The notes below the pieces were generated by a model. That model was not told where the DNA came from. It did not search any database and saw only the letters and a list, made by a program, of their open reading frames with translations. A stretch of 64,000 bases of DNA, from positions 21,918,001 through 21,982,000 of the forward strand of contig JAYKYS010000004.1 of assembly GCA_036924285.1 (NCBI GenBank), in the 5' to 3' direction. The position numbers were made by a program, and so were the translations under genes. The stretch comes from Asterella californica (lineage: Eukaryota > Streptophyta > Marchantiopsida > Marchantiales > Aytoniaceae). Position 1 is the stretch's first letter; each line of letters starts with the position of its first letter. Of the stretch, positions 20,101-31,577 are shown piece after piece.

Positions 20101-22074
20101 TTTTTCCCAATCTCTTCCCACCCAAATAATATGCATACAAGATCAACTTAGGAGAACTTTTGCTCGCTTTCTGTTATTAGAAAAGATGAAAAGATGAAGT
20201 GTTATAGAAAAATTCTGTACCAAGTTGAAAAAATTATTTAATTTATCTAAATATTAAATAATAATCGGACTTGGGATGAGAGAAGTCCAGACATAACTGA
20301 CAAAAGGAGCATGAAAGTACACACTTCTTTATCTACATTTGCAATTTTAATTTATTACCTAACTCTTTAGTTGAATATATGCAAGAAGTTACTCTTTAAC
20401 TAATGTTCCAGGTATCGAGAAGAACACTCTACATCGAACTTAGATAAGTGCAATGCTTCCGCATACCTTCTCGACTTGTGTTTATAAAGGTTTTCCATTT
20501 ATGTATTCGTGTAAAATTGTATTTGTGGATATATTTTTGGAGTGTTTATGTTATTTTTACAAGTATTTTACGTAGATATGAGTGAAAACTTGCAGGTATT
20601 AAGAGTTTTCACATCGAAACTGTAATCTCGTCGATAGTATGTATTAACCACAAAGGCAATTTTACGATTATCGAGAATATGTATTTATATAGTTTGTCTG
20701 TAGTGTCACTAGTAATGAAAGCACTAGCAATTAAGCAGACGTGCACTTCTGCCATGTAAATTGCATCAGAATAGCATAACATCTTGCACTAGTACTGCAA
20801 ACAGACAAATTCAACTGTATTCACAGACAATATGCAGAAATTTGCTTAGACTCTAGCTCTGATACGTTTATCGGACCTGATCGCACCGTTCCTAGGATTG
20901 CTCATCTTGACCGTGTATTTGACTGGCAATAGCAAGTTCAGCATTTCGTATCGCAATGTCGTCTGAATGTGACGTGCATGTCGACGGCCGGCCATGGTAT
21001 AGTTTGAAGTGTGAGAATTTCTACAATAGAAGTTAAGTTCAAAATATATGTAGAAATTATCAACCCTTGAGATATTTTACTTTTCTTGTGCAGTGTCTCG
21101 ATATGGCGAAGAACCTGCTGAACCTACTGTGTTCAGTCAGGGTGTGATTAAGATGAGTAATCTTCAAAGGGGTGAGATCAAACCCATCAAACTTATCAAG
21201 AGTATAGTCGAGTAAGTTTCGATACAATATACGCAAACTCTAGTTAACTTAACCATGTATGGTATGTACTGGCTGCAAAGTAGTTAGCTTCATACACAGT
21301 TAAAGTATAATATAGGTTTTGGAAATCGATCCCTTTGTTAAGCCACCAGACTAAGGGTTAGTCTAATGATGCAGACCTTCTGTTGGTAGGGTAGACCGGT
21401 GTGTTGTGTATACAAAATCATCGTTTCCGATGCGCACACTGAAAATGATCCTTATCTTCCGAAACCAAAACAATGCACTAGCTCGATGCGATGCAGGCTA
21501 TATAGGTACACGACATTGCCAACGAAGTGAGTGCTGAAAGCATTTTACACGAAATTTTTCATAGACATCCTAGAAGCTTCGGCTACAGCAGGGGAGTATG
21601 ACCAGATTATTGTGTTACATAGATTCTTTCTGATCCAAATGAATTCTCATGATAGTCGAAGAAATTGTCCGACCATTCGTACAGACTAGCTCCGCTTCAA
21701 CTTAATTTTCACGACAGTGGAGTCCAGGTGACAGCCACCACCAGTTTCCAGAATCCGGCATCAGGTAGGCTTGCCTCATCGTCCAGAAGCTGTGCACACA
21801 CCTACCTTCAAGTTTCTCCATTGGAGCTGTGAGGGCTTTTCACATATGTAAAATCCTGCAATTTTCCTAAAGTTGTGGCCGAACCATCAGAGCAGAAGCA
21901 ACCGACTAGATCCGCTTCTGCCTCAAGGACAACTGGATTTTCACGCACGATCTCGTGTAAACTTTCCCCTCCGTAATTCCTCAGCGCCGTAATATACTCT
22001 TGTCAATCCACTGTTCGTGGAATTATAATATACATGATCTCGCCAGTTTTCTCTGAAGTATGTGTGACGGTTTC
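17187..22074. other. AT-rich non-coding stretch
   Basis: No ORF with family signals. It contains two hairpins: 18,777-18,815 (AGGCAACATTCC against GGGATGTTGCC) and about 18,882-18,914 (GTTGGAGTGAGTG against CATTCACTCCAAC). Next to them is a short telomere-like run at about 18,920 (TAAACCCTAAACCCT). A degenerate double-hairpin repeat lies at 19,255-19,360 and a partial one at about 20,350. A tRNA-like look at 18,677 does not hold up. Confidence 0.6.
19255..19360 (-). repeat. Degenerate copy of the double-hairpin repeat
   Basis: Arm remnants AATTTATTAC/TAATTAAGG (hairpin A) are followed by GCATACCACCCTC and GAGATGGTGAATAT (hairpin B). The order A then B matches the copies at 57.57 and 58.34 kb. 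The upstream flank (AAATGTTAAATCACAAGTGA at about 19,121) is also shared with about 50,940. Confidence 0.5.
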
Positions 22075-22409
22075 TTAATGATCAGCACTTTCATATGAGG
22101 TACAATGTAGTAGTCGATTGCTACTTCGCTTGCTTGATTGATGACAGGATTGGACGAGCTGTACAAATAATGGGTGTAGTATAAAGGGCTTCGCTAGACG
22201 GGGCATGCAGATTCGGATCTGCCGAAAGCGGAGATAGAAATGGGTAGAACCATAAGTGTGTAGAATGATAGAGAGAAGGTTGTAGAACCTGGACGACTTC
22301 GTGTAAAGGGAATTCCTTCCGCTGCCTGTGATTGAGGTCATGTCATGCGTGTGGTGCGAGAAGTGACTGGCTACGCGTGTTACTGACGATGAGGTTTTCA
22401 CTTCTGAGT

Positions 22410-22459
22410 TGTCGTCGTCGTCGTCGTCGTCGTCAGCAGCAGCAGCAGCAGCAGGAGGA
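22410..22459. repeat. Microsatellite (GTC)n-(AGC)n-(AGG)n
   Basis: Uninterrupted trinucleotide runs, GTC about eight times then AGC about six times then AGG, lie about 150 bases beyond the oxidase stop codon, probably in its 3' untranslated region. Confidence 0.9.
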
Positions 22460-22604
22460 GGCGAGTGAAGTCGAACGGACAGCGTCCTTAGGAGGCTCCG
22501 AACTAATCATTAGAATCAAGCAAACTGGGAAGCGAGCGAAGGGAGGGAGGAGAAAACAGAACCTTCCGTACATGGCTGCAGCTCGTGCAGTCGAGTTTGA
22601 CTTC

Positions 22605-25600
22605 CTACTCTCGGAGTTTCTTCAGCACGGAGTGCGCTGTGCAGTAAGCAAGGGACTGGACAGTGATCATCGGATTCACCCCAGAGGCAGTGGGAAACAC
22701 ACTGGAATCAGCGAGGAACAAGCGTTCGGCCTCCCACGTCTCGCCCGTGCCGTCCACAACGCTGGACCTGGGGTCAGCGCCCATTCTGCACGTGCTCATC
22801 TGGTGCGCGGAGCTCACGGGATAGCGCAGATTGTTGCTTCGCATACATTTGTAGGCAGTCGATTTCACTCGCTCAAGGTACTCGTCAAGTTGCGCCGCTG
22901 TAGACGCAGAAACGTTGAGGCTCTCGCCATCGACGTGGTGAGTTCCAAGCTCAGTAGCCCCAGCCGCAACCAACGCTCGCATACCAACCTCGAGGGTCTC
23001 CACCATGTTCGACGCATCCTCAGCCTGCACGGTATACTCGATTTTCGTGGTCTTGCCGTTCCTGTCTAGCATGACTCTGCCACTCCCTCTGTCTCGACAG
23101 ATGGCCAGGACTTGAGCAGTCCGCTTGTACTTCCGCATCATTTCCTTGTGTTTGGAACCCGAGACCCACGGCATGACTCCCCCATAGACGCCGGGATGAA
23201 GGATCGGGACCTCGAGGATAGACCCGTAAGCTGAAGTTTCCGAGTTCCAGTTCGCTGTCTGCTTGGAAACTGCAGTCATGATCGGCCCGTCGTAACTCGT
23301 CCCCTTGGCTCCCTTATCCTCGGGGAAATAGCCCCATGCCATGATGCAAGGGTGGCAGTGGAAGTTCCGACCGATGTTCGGATTCTGGAATCCGCTGAGC
23401 AGTAACAAGGGAGGAGTGTTGAGGGCTCCACAAGCGACCACAGTGGCGCGAGCTTCTACGTAAACGAGGATATCTCCGATCTCCGCCACGACACCCACAG
23501 CTTCACGCTTCCTGTCCGCGGTTCTCGAACAGGAGCTGACACGGTGGAGTACCGCTTTGGCTTGACAGTTGGAGAGAATGAGAGCGCCATTCTTGACAGC
23601 GTCAACGAGCCAGGTCTCGGAGGTGGACTGCTTCTCACCTTTGGAACAGCCAAAATTGCAGAAGCCACAAGAATGTTGCCCCAGAACGTTTCTCGGAATG
23701 TCGCCAATGTCTAGCCCGAGCTCCTCACACCCTTTCCGAAGAACGGCATTCTGAAAACTCTCCTGCTCGCAGTTCGAGTGGACTCCGCCCCTCGAGCAGA
23801 CCGCATCCATCGCTTGTTGATACTCTTCGGTTGCAAAAAATGGAAGCCGGAGCTCTTCGGCCCACTCTCGTCGAACATGCTTAGGCGTTTGGAACGATGC
23901 AGACCAGTTTACGGCAGAGCCCCCGCCGACTGTTCGGCCAGCCAACAGATTCAAACCCCCACAATCCGTGGCGAGGATTCCCCCGCCTTGATAGAGTTGG
24001 TCGTAAGCAGGATATTCAAGCAGAGTGAGGTCGCCTCTGGCGTAATATTGGCCTTGTTCGAGAACCAGAACCTTCTGACCTCCAGTGGCAAGCACGCCAG
24101 CTGCGACACCTCCTCCAGAGCCCGAGCCCAGAACGACGGCATCGCAGCTAATACCGATAACTGTCTTTCCTGATTCATTCTGCTTCGAAAGAGATCGGAG
24201 GTGGGATATATCATCCAGGAGAGTAAATCCTCCGTCTTCTAGGAAAGCTCGCAGGGCATCTGCGCCTGCCGATTCCCCATCCATTACTTTCCCGTCGAGC
24301 GGCCTCGCCGTGGGCACGTTCTCTGACTTCGCTAGCTCAGGTGCTGGACCACTGTAGCCGATGGCATCCCAGCAGCGATTATGTCCGTCTGCACCCACCT
24401 GTAAAGTGAACATCGACCTCGTCACTAGACGTAGACGTCAATTCTAGAGGTAGTATATCAGTTCTCTGCGGTGCACACCGTCAGAGATACAGGAAACGAC
24501 TTCGAGAAACGAGAAATATATGGAGCAGTCATCATCTCACAGCGTACACATTGCAAAACCCCGTGAGTTCTCTCTAGCATGCATATGCTAGGCGCTCTCT
24601 TATGCGACCCAGAATCATTGTCCAGAGCTGCAGCGACATGATGAGACTTCACGAATAGACACGAATTAAATTTCTTGGACGTCCTCCTTGGTGACTTTCC
24701 CAGAACGACGAAGATCCTAAGCTCCAATAATTGCTACTGCACGGGATGGTTACGTAAGAAAAGCAGAATTTCAGAATCTTGCAGTCACTACTGACAGTTC
24801 TACCAACGGAGCTAAACTCCTTGACATGCGTGGTACCAAGCTCAGAGCGTTGGAATCACTGTCCAAAGCGTACCTTGGTGTAGTAGCAGAGCATGGTGAA
24901 GCCTTTGCACAACTTGAAGATCTCTCGGAGCTTCGCGATGGGGCTGTGCGACCAGTAACGCAGTACCCTCTCGCGTTTTGAACGGGGTATATCGGCAAAA
25001 CGGTTGACGAAAGGGAAGCTGGAGCTCAGACATAGATGGCCGCACATGATAAGTGTTCCCAGATACGAGGAGAGCAGCCATAGACCCGCCCCCGCCAACA
25101 GCAATTGCAGGGCCTTCAGTCGATGTGCGAAGAGCCCGGCAACCTGAAATTACACTCGTACACATCGAACGCACAGACATCAGTCTCATTATACACAGGC
25201 CTAGAAACGCACTCAACAAAAAATATCTCCACAGACGACGTCAGTATAGCGTATTCTCATTACGGTACTTGTCCTGACGTCTAATTGCAGAGGCAAGAAA
25301 TTTAGTTTCCCTCGACTGATAACACGCATAGTGCAGAACCCCGTCTGTATTTTCTACCAGGTCTCTGAAGAAACTGAGCTATGACAATCTTAATCTTCAG
25401 GAAACTCTGGACCTTCTTTCGGCGTGTGAGAATTCGAAGGTCCGCCGAGTGACGTAAAATTGACGTGACCTGAAGTATCGTAGGAGCTCATACTCCCATT
25501 CTCAGGCATGCAAACGAATTGCATCTAATGGACCAGAAACTCATATCGCAGTTGTGACAAGTCATGATGCAAATTCATCGAGACTCCCGCGCTGCACAGA

Positions 25601-26582
25601 GGCGCTTGAGACGCACTGCGGGCCACGAGGGGCTGACAGCTGACACATCCCATGTCTTGGTGCAGAATAGAGCTCGATCTCGCGGTCAAAGATAAGAGGT
25701 AGGACCCGAGAGCTGGAGGAGAAGCTGGACCTCTTATTCAACTTGCACATGGCATACGGGGAAGTGGAAGAGCCGTCCATAAAACCAGCTACATGAAAAT
25801 GTACTGCAGCACCTTCGTACGACGGATCACAGAGGACGAATGGCGTGGATCCCACGCAGATCCGAAATCGATATCACTCTCGGTACGTAGGGTTTGCCAA
25901 CAACCCAATCTCAAGGAACGGCTGCACCACTATTCTAGTTCTAGAAGAGCTCTGCCGACTGCTGTGCGAGGAGTAAGAGCCTGCTGAGCAGACCAAGGCG
26001 ATCTTAAAGTTGCATACAGTGTAAAAAGACCTTCACGTGAGATCCACACTCTCTCGGCGGATCCACCCAGGCAGATTCTGTTACTGCCAGTTCGCTTCGC
26101 TTCTAAAAAACCGAACATGGCCAATCCGCCAGACTGGGAAGCTTCGTTACACCTTCGACTGCGACCGTAGACCATACAATGCCTTGGAATCTAAGGACCA
26201 TGTTAGAGGCGATGCTGAAGACAGTGCGGTAAGTGGAACAGAGGACTCGTGAGGCAAGAATGCAACAGACTGAGTTGAAAAATCAAGTTTTTTCGGTTTA
26301 TACCTGTTCTGGAACGCCTGCTTCGACAGCACCCAAGCGGTAGTAGGCGCTTACGCCGTCCAGATTGCTCTTCGCCATAATTTCTTCGGCATTTCGTCCA
26401 TTTTCAGTAAGTCCGGAGGCCTCTAAGGGCAACGAAGGAAGAAAAGTATCACAAATTGCATTAAGCGCTCTCATTTGTCCCTTGCTGAAATTGTTCGGAT
26501 AAGGAGGCTGGCCACCCCTCAATTTGGGATGACCCTTATTCGTACGAGATTCATAATCTCTCTGTTCTACTCCCGCTGCCAT
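22605..26582 (-). CDS. FAO: Long-chain fatty alcohol oxidase (FAO), GMC oxidoreductase family, three exons
   Basis: It oxidises long-chain fatty alcohols to aldehydes with FAD and O2, usually at membranes. I place exon 1 at 26582-26304 (93 codons), exon 2 at 25143-24874 (90 codons) and exon 3 at 24398-22605 (597 codons plus stop), all phase 0. Donors read CAG|GTA and AAG|GTA; acceptors read TTTCAG|G and TTACAG|G. The product is about 780 residues; plant FAOs are commonly about 750. Exon 1 carries the plant FAO N-terminal helix region. Exon 2 has a hydrophobic segment (LQLLLAGAGLWLLSSYLGTL). Exon 3 has the FAD-binding VVLGSGSGGG at about residue 274 and the GMC C-terminal signature HQMSTCRMG with FPTASGVNPMITV. 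The Met nine residues before exon 3 is intron read-through. Exon GC content is clearly higher than the surroundings. This is the only convincing host gene in the window. Confidence 0.9.
24399..24873 (-). other. Intron 2 of the alcohol oxidase gene
   Basis: 475 bp bounded by GT and AG on the minus strand, in phase 0. The short ORF at 24458-24727 lies inside it and has no family features. Confidence 0.8.
25144..26303 (-). other. Intron 1 of the alcohol oxidase gene
   Basis: 1,160 bp with GT and AG boundaries on the minus strand. I see no embedded transposon or conserved gene. Several short ORFs here are chance readings. Confidence 0.75.
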
Positions 26583-27798
26583 GATCAGCAGTCCGTTCTC
26601 GCTGCTGAAAGCCCTCCTCGTTCAGCTTTGTCCCGACAAGTGCGAATGTAATATGTCACACCTCCTCCCGGTAAAATCAGCGTCCTTGAAAGCTTATGAA
26701 GAGGCTTGAATTTACAGGATTTCACGACTTGCAAGTGATAAAGTTTACTGCAATAGAGGCAGGAAAGTCGGATGACAGCTGTGATCTGGGCTAGGATGGT
26801 CGAATCACTGAAACCTTGGGAGCATGCTGTGACCAGTGGCCCTACGCCTCGTCGTCCAAAAGAGTTCGCCCTTCAAGCAGAATATCAGTCGACTGCGCCT
26901 GTGCAGGATCTAGCATCAGTGACGTGTTACACATCCATTACAAGCAAACATCCCCGTCAATGGACGTCAAGCCACCCAAGCTTTCGTCAAGCACTCAAGC
27001 TAGTCGATACCACTTTTCATAGCACCTTACAGCAGCAGCTGCAGTAATTGATCGAGGTTCGGGACCATTCCCTCCCACACAAGGTCAGGAGTTCCGGACT
27101 GGCCAGATACTGGGGAACGAGAATGATCTCCTTGATGGCTGACCCTGCGGACCCGGCTGCTCTCTGCGCCCCCTTCTTTTAGCTAGAAGACTGTACTAGC
27201 AGACTCTCAGCGGCCCACAGTCCCATCGCATGCCGGACACTCCCAGTATAAGTAAGCTTCTTCTCGCTGAAAGGCGGCCAAGAGTTCGAGCAGGCAGGGG
27301 CAGAGATGGCGACCCCAAGTACTGATTTCACTCGTGTTGCACATGCAGTGTCGACTTCGCGTACTTCCAGCTAACCCCCTGGGTCCCCAGGGTCCCCCCA
27401 CCCCGAAGTGTCCGACTCTTTCAAGCTCGGGTTTCCGCGGCCGTCAGCGACCTACACTCTCTCACACTGCTTCTCTCAGTGGCTCGTAACTCTCCTCTTT
27501 CGTACCATCATCAAATTGGTTTCGGGTAACTGTAGTAGCTGAGGGGTTCGAAAGAGCACAAAAGTGTACTTCCATCCAGAAGCTCCATGTCTTGATCCTC
27601 AAGGACTAGAAGAAGCCAGGTACTACCGGTACCGATCTTTCTGGTGCAATCGTACTTCAACTGCAACCGCCGGCATCGACGGTAGCTTCTGACCGGCACA
27701 GTACAAGTCAGCCCTTGCAGGTTGACATCACGCTGTCCCGATCCTCACAAAAGTACTGGTCCGGCGAATTTACACGTTTACACACAGCCCCAGTTGAA
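26583..27798 (-). promoter_or_regulatory. Upstream region of the alcohol oxidase gene
   Basis: This 1.2-kb stretch is less AT-rich than the neighbouring DNA and has a C-rich patch at about 27,370-27,410 (CCCCCTGGGTCCCCAGGGTCC is partly palindromic). The few short ORFs on either strand have no recognisable domains. It probably contains the promoter and 5' untranslated region. No clear TATA box can be assigned. Confidence 0.35.
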
Positions 27799-28105
27799 CG
27801 CTCAACGGGTTTCCAGATGTACCGGATGACGGTTGCTACTATGATCCAAAATAATGCTCCCGTAGAAGGGCGGGGATCTTCTATGGGAGCCTTATTTTGG
27901 ATCATTTTAGTTCAGGTACTGTATTGACTGGCAACGCAGTGTTCCTATACGCTCAACGGGTTTCCCGATGTACCGGATGACGGTTGCTCGTAATATCCAA
28001 AATAAGGCTCCCGTAGACATCCCGGGCGGGGATCTTCTATGGGAGCCTTATTTTGGATCTTTTTAGTTCAGGTACTGAAGTTGTCTGGCAACGCGGTGTT
28101 CCTAT
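27799..28105. repeat. Two tandem 151-bp units, each carrying a long near-perfect hairpin
   Basis: CGCTCAACGGGTTTCC starts each unit (27799 and 27950). In unit 1, bases 27841-27868 pair with 27878-27905, a 28-bp stem with two mismatches and a 9-nt loop. Unit 2 has an equivalent stem of about 24 bp at 27,993-28,058 around a slightly longer loop. The arms carry TCCAAAATAA and TTATTTTGGA. Each unit ends with TTCAGGTACTG and GGCAACGC(A/G)GTGTTCCTAT. Possibilities are a miniature inverted-repeat transposon duplicated in tandem or a hairpin-RNA precursor. Confidence 0.75.
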
Positions 28106-28710
28106 TGGACCGCATGTTGTCCTCTAAATTTTGGCCCTACATGCTTGGCTCTAATCCGGAGCCAGCCTAGATTTTCCCGCTTACCCTGATTTTCCGGGGT
28201 GTGCTAACTGAAAGACTTTTTGTTATCTCACACGCGATTTTTCGGGTTTTCAGAGTCCTTTCACTTTTTTGAACGTTTTGAAATAAATATTATCCGGCGC
28301 CTTCTCCACTTTTCCTGTTTTCCATAAAAGTTGCCGGAATAGGTACAAGGAATGCCGGATCTAGGCTACGGCTTATCTAATGGTGCTTCTCTTACTTCGC
28401 GGTATATTGGCTACAATTATAATCACTTCGGATATAGTCATAATTTTGTTATAATCATCACCTTCTGAAACTAAACAGATATGTTTGGGGAAAACCAAGT
28501 AATAAAGAAATTATTTCTTTTCACATATACAGTGGAAAATTACTTTGAATCCATAATAATTAGATTAGCATTTTGGAATTTAAAACTTTAAGACTCAGAA
28601 TACAATACGATGACACTAAATTTTATTGGTCCTGATTTGTGCTATCCTCAATCTCGAACCTCTGCATATTAGAAGTTAAAGTAACCTTTAGCATGAATAA
28701 GATTTCAATA
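28106..28710. other. Non-coding spacer
   Basis: No gene or repeat recognised. The first 250 bases are C/T-rich with several CCGG sites. The rest is AT-rich and leads into the palindrome array. Confidence 0.5.
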
Positions 28711-29232
28711 AATGATGCACAAGCATCATTTAGTGGTTATAATGAAACAGTGACACCATTTAGTGATAATGCAATAGCATCATTCCATGACTGACTTTGA
28801 AATTTATACTTCTAGAATAATGCCTTAACATCACTATCTCACTTTGTGAGAAAAATTAAATTGTGCAATGATGCTTGTGCATCATTCTCTATCACATCAT
28901 TTCATCAAATTTAAATAATGATATTTTGGCATCATTCAGATGTTGGATCACAATTCATGTACCCATAGTGATACTTTTGTATCATTATGTGTACATTAGG
29001 ATGTTTAAAATAATAAAATGGTGCTAACGTATCATTTCATGGTTCGTTTAAGTTGGAATACGACATGGATGATGTTCTTACATCATTCATTTATGCCGAT
29101 TGATGTTTATTGAAAAGATAACAAAGAATATTTCAATTTCTCAATATATTTTTTATTCTCTTGTACTCGAATGAAAACTCTCCATCAATACACGCCATTC
29201 GTCATCTGGAGGAATGATGCTAGTGCATCATT
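28711..29232. repeat. Regular array of nine 20-bp palindromes with dissimilar spacers
   Basis: Units lie at 28711, 28765, 28816, 28867, 28917, 28967, 29017, 29068 and 29213, each 20 bp with consensus AATGATGCtnntGCATCATT. The first eight are 50-54 bp apart centre to centre, with spacers of 30-34 bp that do not resemble one another. The ninth lies about three periods further on. Some arms change together, for example GATGC/GCATC becoming GATAC/GTATC or GATGT/ACATC. It is not adjacent to any cas-like gene, and the genome is eukaryotic, so I do not call it CRISPR. Confidence 0.8.
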
Positions 29233-29478
29233 CTCTCACATCATACTCTAAGATTTGAACCTTCAACCAAGGTTAGAATGATGTGTACTACCAATTTAAG
29301 GACTAGCTTTACACGACCTATGATCAATCATGACATGTAAGATATCGTCGCATCAATTTAAGGTTTAGTATGTACGATGTACTGGTCTCAAGTCGTTTGT
29401 TAGCGGTTCTCTACGTGGTGGTTCAAGAGAATCTCAAGAGTGACAATCTCCTTCTATAGATGAATGCATCGGTGTTGG

Positions 29479-30009
29479 TCAATTGCAGTGACGTTTGATC
29501 ACAGTATCGAGGCAGCAAGTTCCGACATCACCTTGGGTTCTGTAAGTGTTCTGTAAGTGTGCTTCCTCCTCCTGCAAGTGCTTCAAGGTTGGAAGTCTGT
29601 GGTTCAATTGGAGTGCGTGATATGCAGTGAGTACTTCGTTAAACAATGACATAATCGTGTGCTTACTCAATATTTGGTGCTCAATTCCTGCAGCATGTCG
29701 ACGTCTGTGATTGCAGTTGTAGCACACCAAGACGTTCATTGGGACCGTGTGCCCATTGAAAGAAGTTTGTGGCACATGGCATTTTGCTGTTTGTTGAAAA
29801 CCTCTTACAAGTGCATTACCTAGACTAAACAACCAGTTTTTGCAAAACATATGTTGGAAGTCCACAACATGATTCCTAAAGCATGCAGGTGTGAACATCC
29901 AGTGCCTAAAAGAACAAAAGAGAACATTAGTTTCAAAAGAGACTGATATTCCATGGAGAAGAGAGCTGACCACCTCCCCACAAAATGACAGAGAGTTAGG
30001 AAATACCAT
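29479..30009 (-). CDS. Unrecognised 176-residue ORF, possibly an exon
   Basis: An uninterrupted minus-strand ORF rich in Cys, His and Asn. A CYNCNHRRRH segment lies at about residues 95-105, but it has no complete zinc-finger spacing. On the minus strand a pyrimidine tract ending in AG (complement of about 29,908-29,925) precedes the codons for HWMFTPACF, so the real coding part could be a 3' exon starting there. No family is recognised, and the 5' part looks less protein-like. It may be a decayed transposon ORF. Confidence 0.25.
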   Translation of the reverse strand: MVFPNSLSFCGEVVSSLLHGISVSFETNVLFCSFRHWMFTPACFRNHVVDFQHMFCKNWLFSLGNALVRGFQQTAKCHVPQTSFNGHTVPMNVLVCYNCNHRRRHAAGIEHQILSKHTIMSLFNEVLTAYHALQLNHRLPTLKHLQEEEAHLQNTYRTQGDVGTCCLDTVIKRHCN

Positions 30010-30635
30010 CTAGAGCAAATGGTACCTCGCGTATTTGACTCTCCATCTTCTCTTGTGTTCTTGACATTGTCTTTTAGCTTATTGTCCTATTCAGAGTTCG
30101 CAATGATGCTTGTGCTCAATCCGCGTTGAAAATTTGGGTATCTACATTTTATCTCTCATAGTGAGAATTGTCAATCACATATATTGTTCTACATTATATC
30201 ATACATGAATAAAGAAATCCCTACTGATTATATGCGTCTACTCTAAATCTGCTCTTCCAAAATTTCATCCGATCTTGGAATTATATGGCTGTTGACTTGT
30301 GCTTTGTGATTTCACAAAGACAAATCCTGTACAAGAGCTGTAGGTGTTAATCGAGTATCTCTTCCACAACCTCGTCCTTGGAAGTGGAGCTTGCGTCGAC
30401 CAGTCGGAATGATGACATGAGATTATGTTCCTCAAGTACTGTGAATCTGGTCTCTTGCGCACCCTCTTCTGGTTCATTAGACTGCCTATCACCAACATCT
30501 CCTTCATCATCCTTCAGAGTAATTTGTCTCTTATCGCTCAATTGTGGATACTACCCACTTGCACGAGGAGTTCGATGTCAGCAATTCACGTTCTTGTGTT
30601 ACAACATGATCTGAAGTATTTAGATAGTCAATCTG
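30010..30635. other. Non-coding spacer
   Basis: AT-rich. A single degenerate half of the 28.7-kb palindrome occurs at about 30,103 (AATGATGCTTGTGC). Overlapping short ORFs on both strands at 30,265-30,650 have no family signals. Confidence 0.4.
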
Positions 30636-31020
30636 CATTAATTCATTGAGGATTATTGCACATGCAATCGCAGATTATATTCACGAACCGCATGACTTAA
30701 TGTTTTTAGTTCGTCATTGCACTACTGTAATTTGCATTCGAGGACTACGTGTGTTCTGTCATGGATTCTCTCTCTTGGTTTTATGTTACTGCAGGTTTTG
30801 TGTTACTATTGTTTACATAGTTCTCCATGATGACTGTTCTTCATTATGTGTTGGAATGGGTTGTATTCACTGAAGATTCATCTCAATGACATACACAGTG
30901 GATGATCATCATTAGTTTATTGAGGATTACCGCACATGCAGATTCTATTCATGAATCGCATGGCCTAATGTTGCTAGCTCGTCATTACACTGTGGAAATT
31001 TGCATTCGAGGATTGCTACT
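30636..31020. repeat. Two diverged direct copies of a ~110-bp unit
   Basis: 30,636-30,745 and 30,910-31,020 share TTGAGGATTA, GCACATGCA, ATTC(A)TGAA, CGCATG, TCGTCATT and TTTGCATTCGAGGA in the same order. They are separated by about 165 bases of unrelated DNA. Confidence 0.65.
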
Positions 31021-31262
31021 TGTTGTGACTTTGTTGTTGCGATTATTTTAGGCATTGAAGTAATCTTTCTATGATGGTCCAGTTTAGTTTGAACCGATAA
31101 GTCAACTGACAACACCGTACTACCAAGAGTGAAAGCACAACAACTTAGCGAAGACAACAGGATGAGAATTAGCAAAGAATGCAATAACGGTATCGGATAG
31201 GCACTGGTCTAACTCAAGAAAGGACAATCATCCGAGCTGAAGCTATTACCGACTTTGATATT

Positions 31263-31577
31263 GTGATCTCAGATACTGATGATCATGTAGAGAAGTCAAG
31301 ATGTGCAGATACATTCAAGATAGACAGAGATAAACACTCGGGAAAACAAGAAGATTTGTGTGCAGAATTGAGTGCAGGAGAGAGTATAGAAGAGAATGCA
31401 GAAGTTTATGAGGAGGATGTGGACGAGAAGAAACTGCACTTGGAAGCTGCTGAAGAGGCCACCGAAGATCAAGAACAAACTTTTTCCAACTTTGAGACCT
31501 CAGTTCTCTCAACTCGGTTGGTCAATAGTGATCAAACTTCACAAAAAACTTTATTGGACGCTTCACTTCTACCTTGA
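31263..31577 (+). CDS. Unrecognised acidic 104-residue ORF
   Basis: The translation is dominated by Glu, Asp and Lys (for example ESIEENAEVYEEDVDEKKLHLEAAEE), as expected of a coiled or disordered acidic segment. There are no conserved catalytic or binding motifs. It could be a piece of a transposon polyprotein linker or a chance ORF in purine-rich DNA. I see no splice context that would extend it convincingly. Confidence 0.2.
   Translation: MISDTDDHVEKSRCADTFKIDRDKHSGKQEDLCAELSAGESIEENAEVYEEDVDEKKLHLEAAEEATEDQEQTFSNFETSVLSTRLVNSDQTSQKTLLDASLLP

Noticed and set aside
22332..23069. 245-residue plus-strand ORF overlapping the alcohol oxidase
   Set aside because: It is antisense to the conserved oxidase exon and reads through a trinucleotide microsatellite; it has no family features.
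24399..24425. Methionine start of the 606-residue oxidase ORF
   Set aside because: The nine residues before VGADG come from the intron. A good acceptor (TTTACAG) lies at the join, and upstream exons supply the known N-terminal parts of the family.
28711..29232. CRISPR array
   Set aside because: The repeats are degenerate, only 20 bp, no cas genes are near, and the surroundings (introns, retrotransposons) are eukaryotic. It is reported as a palindrome array instead.
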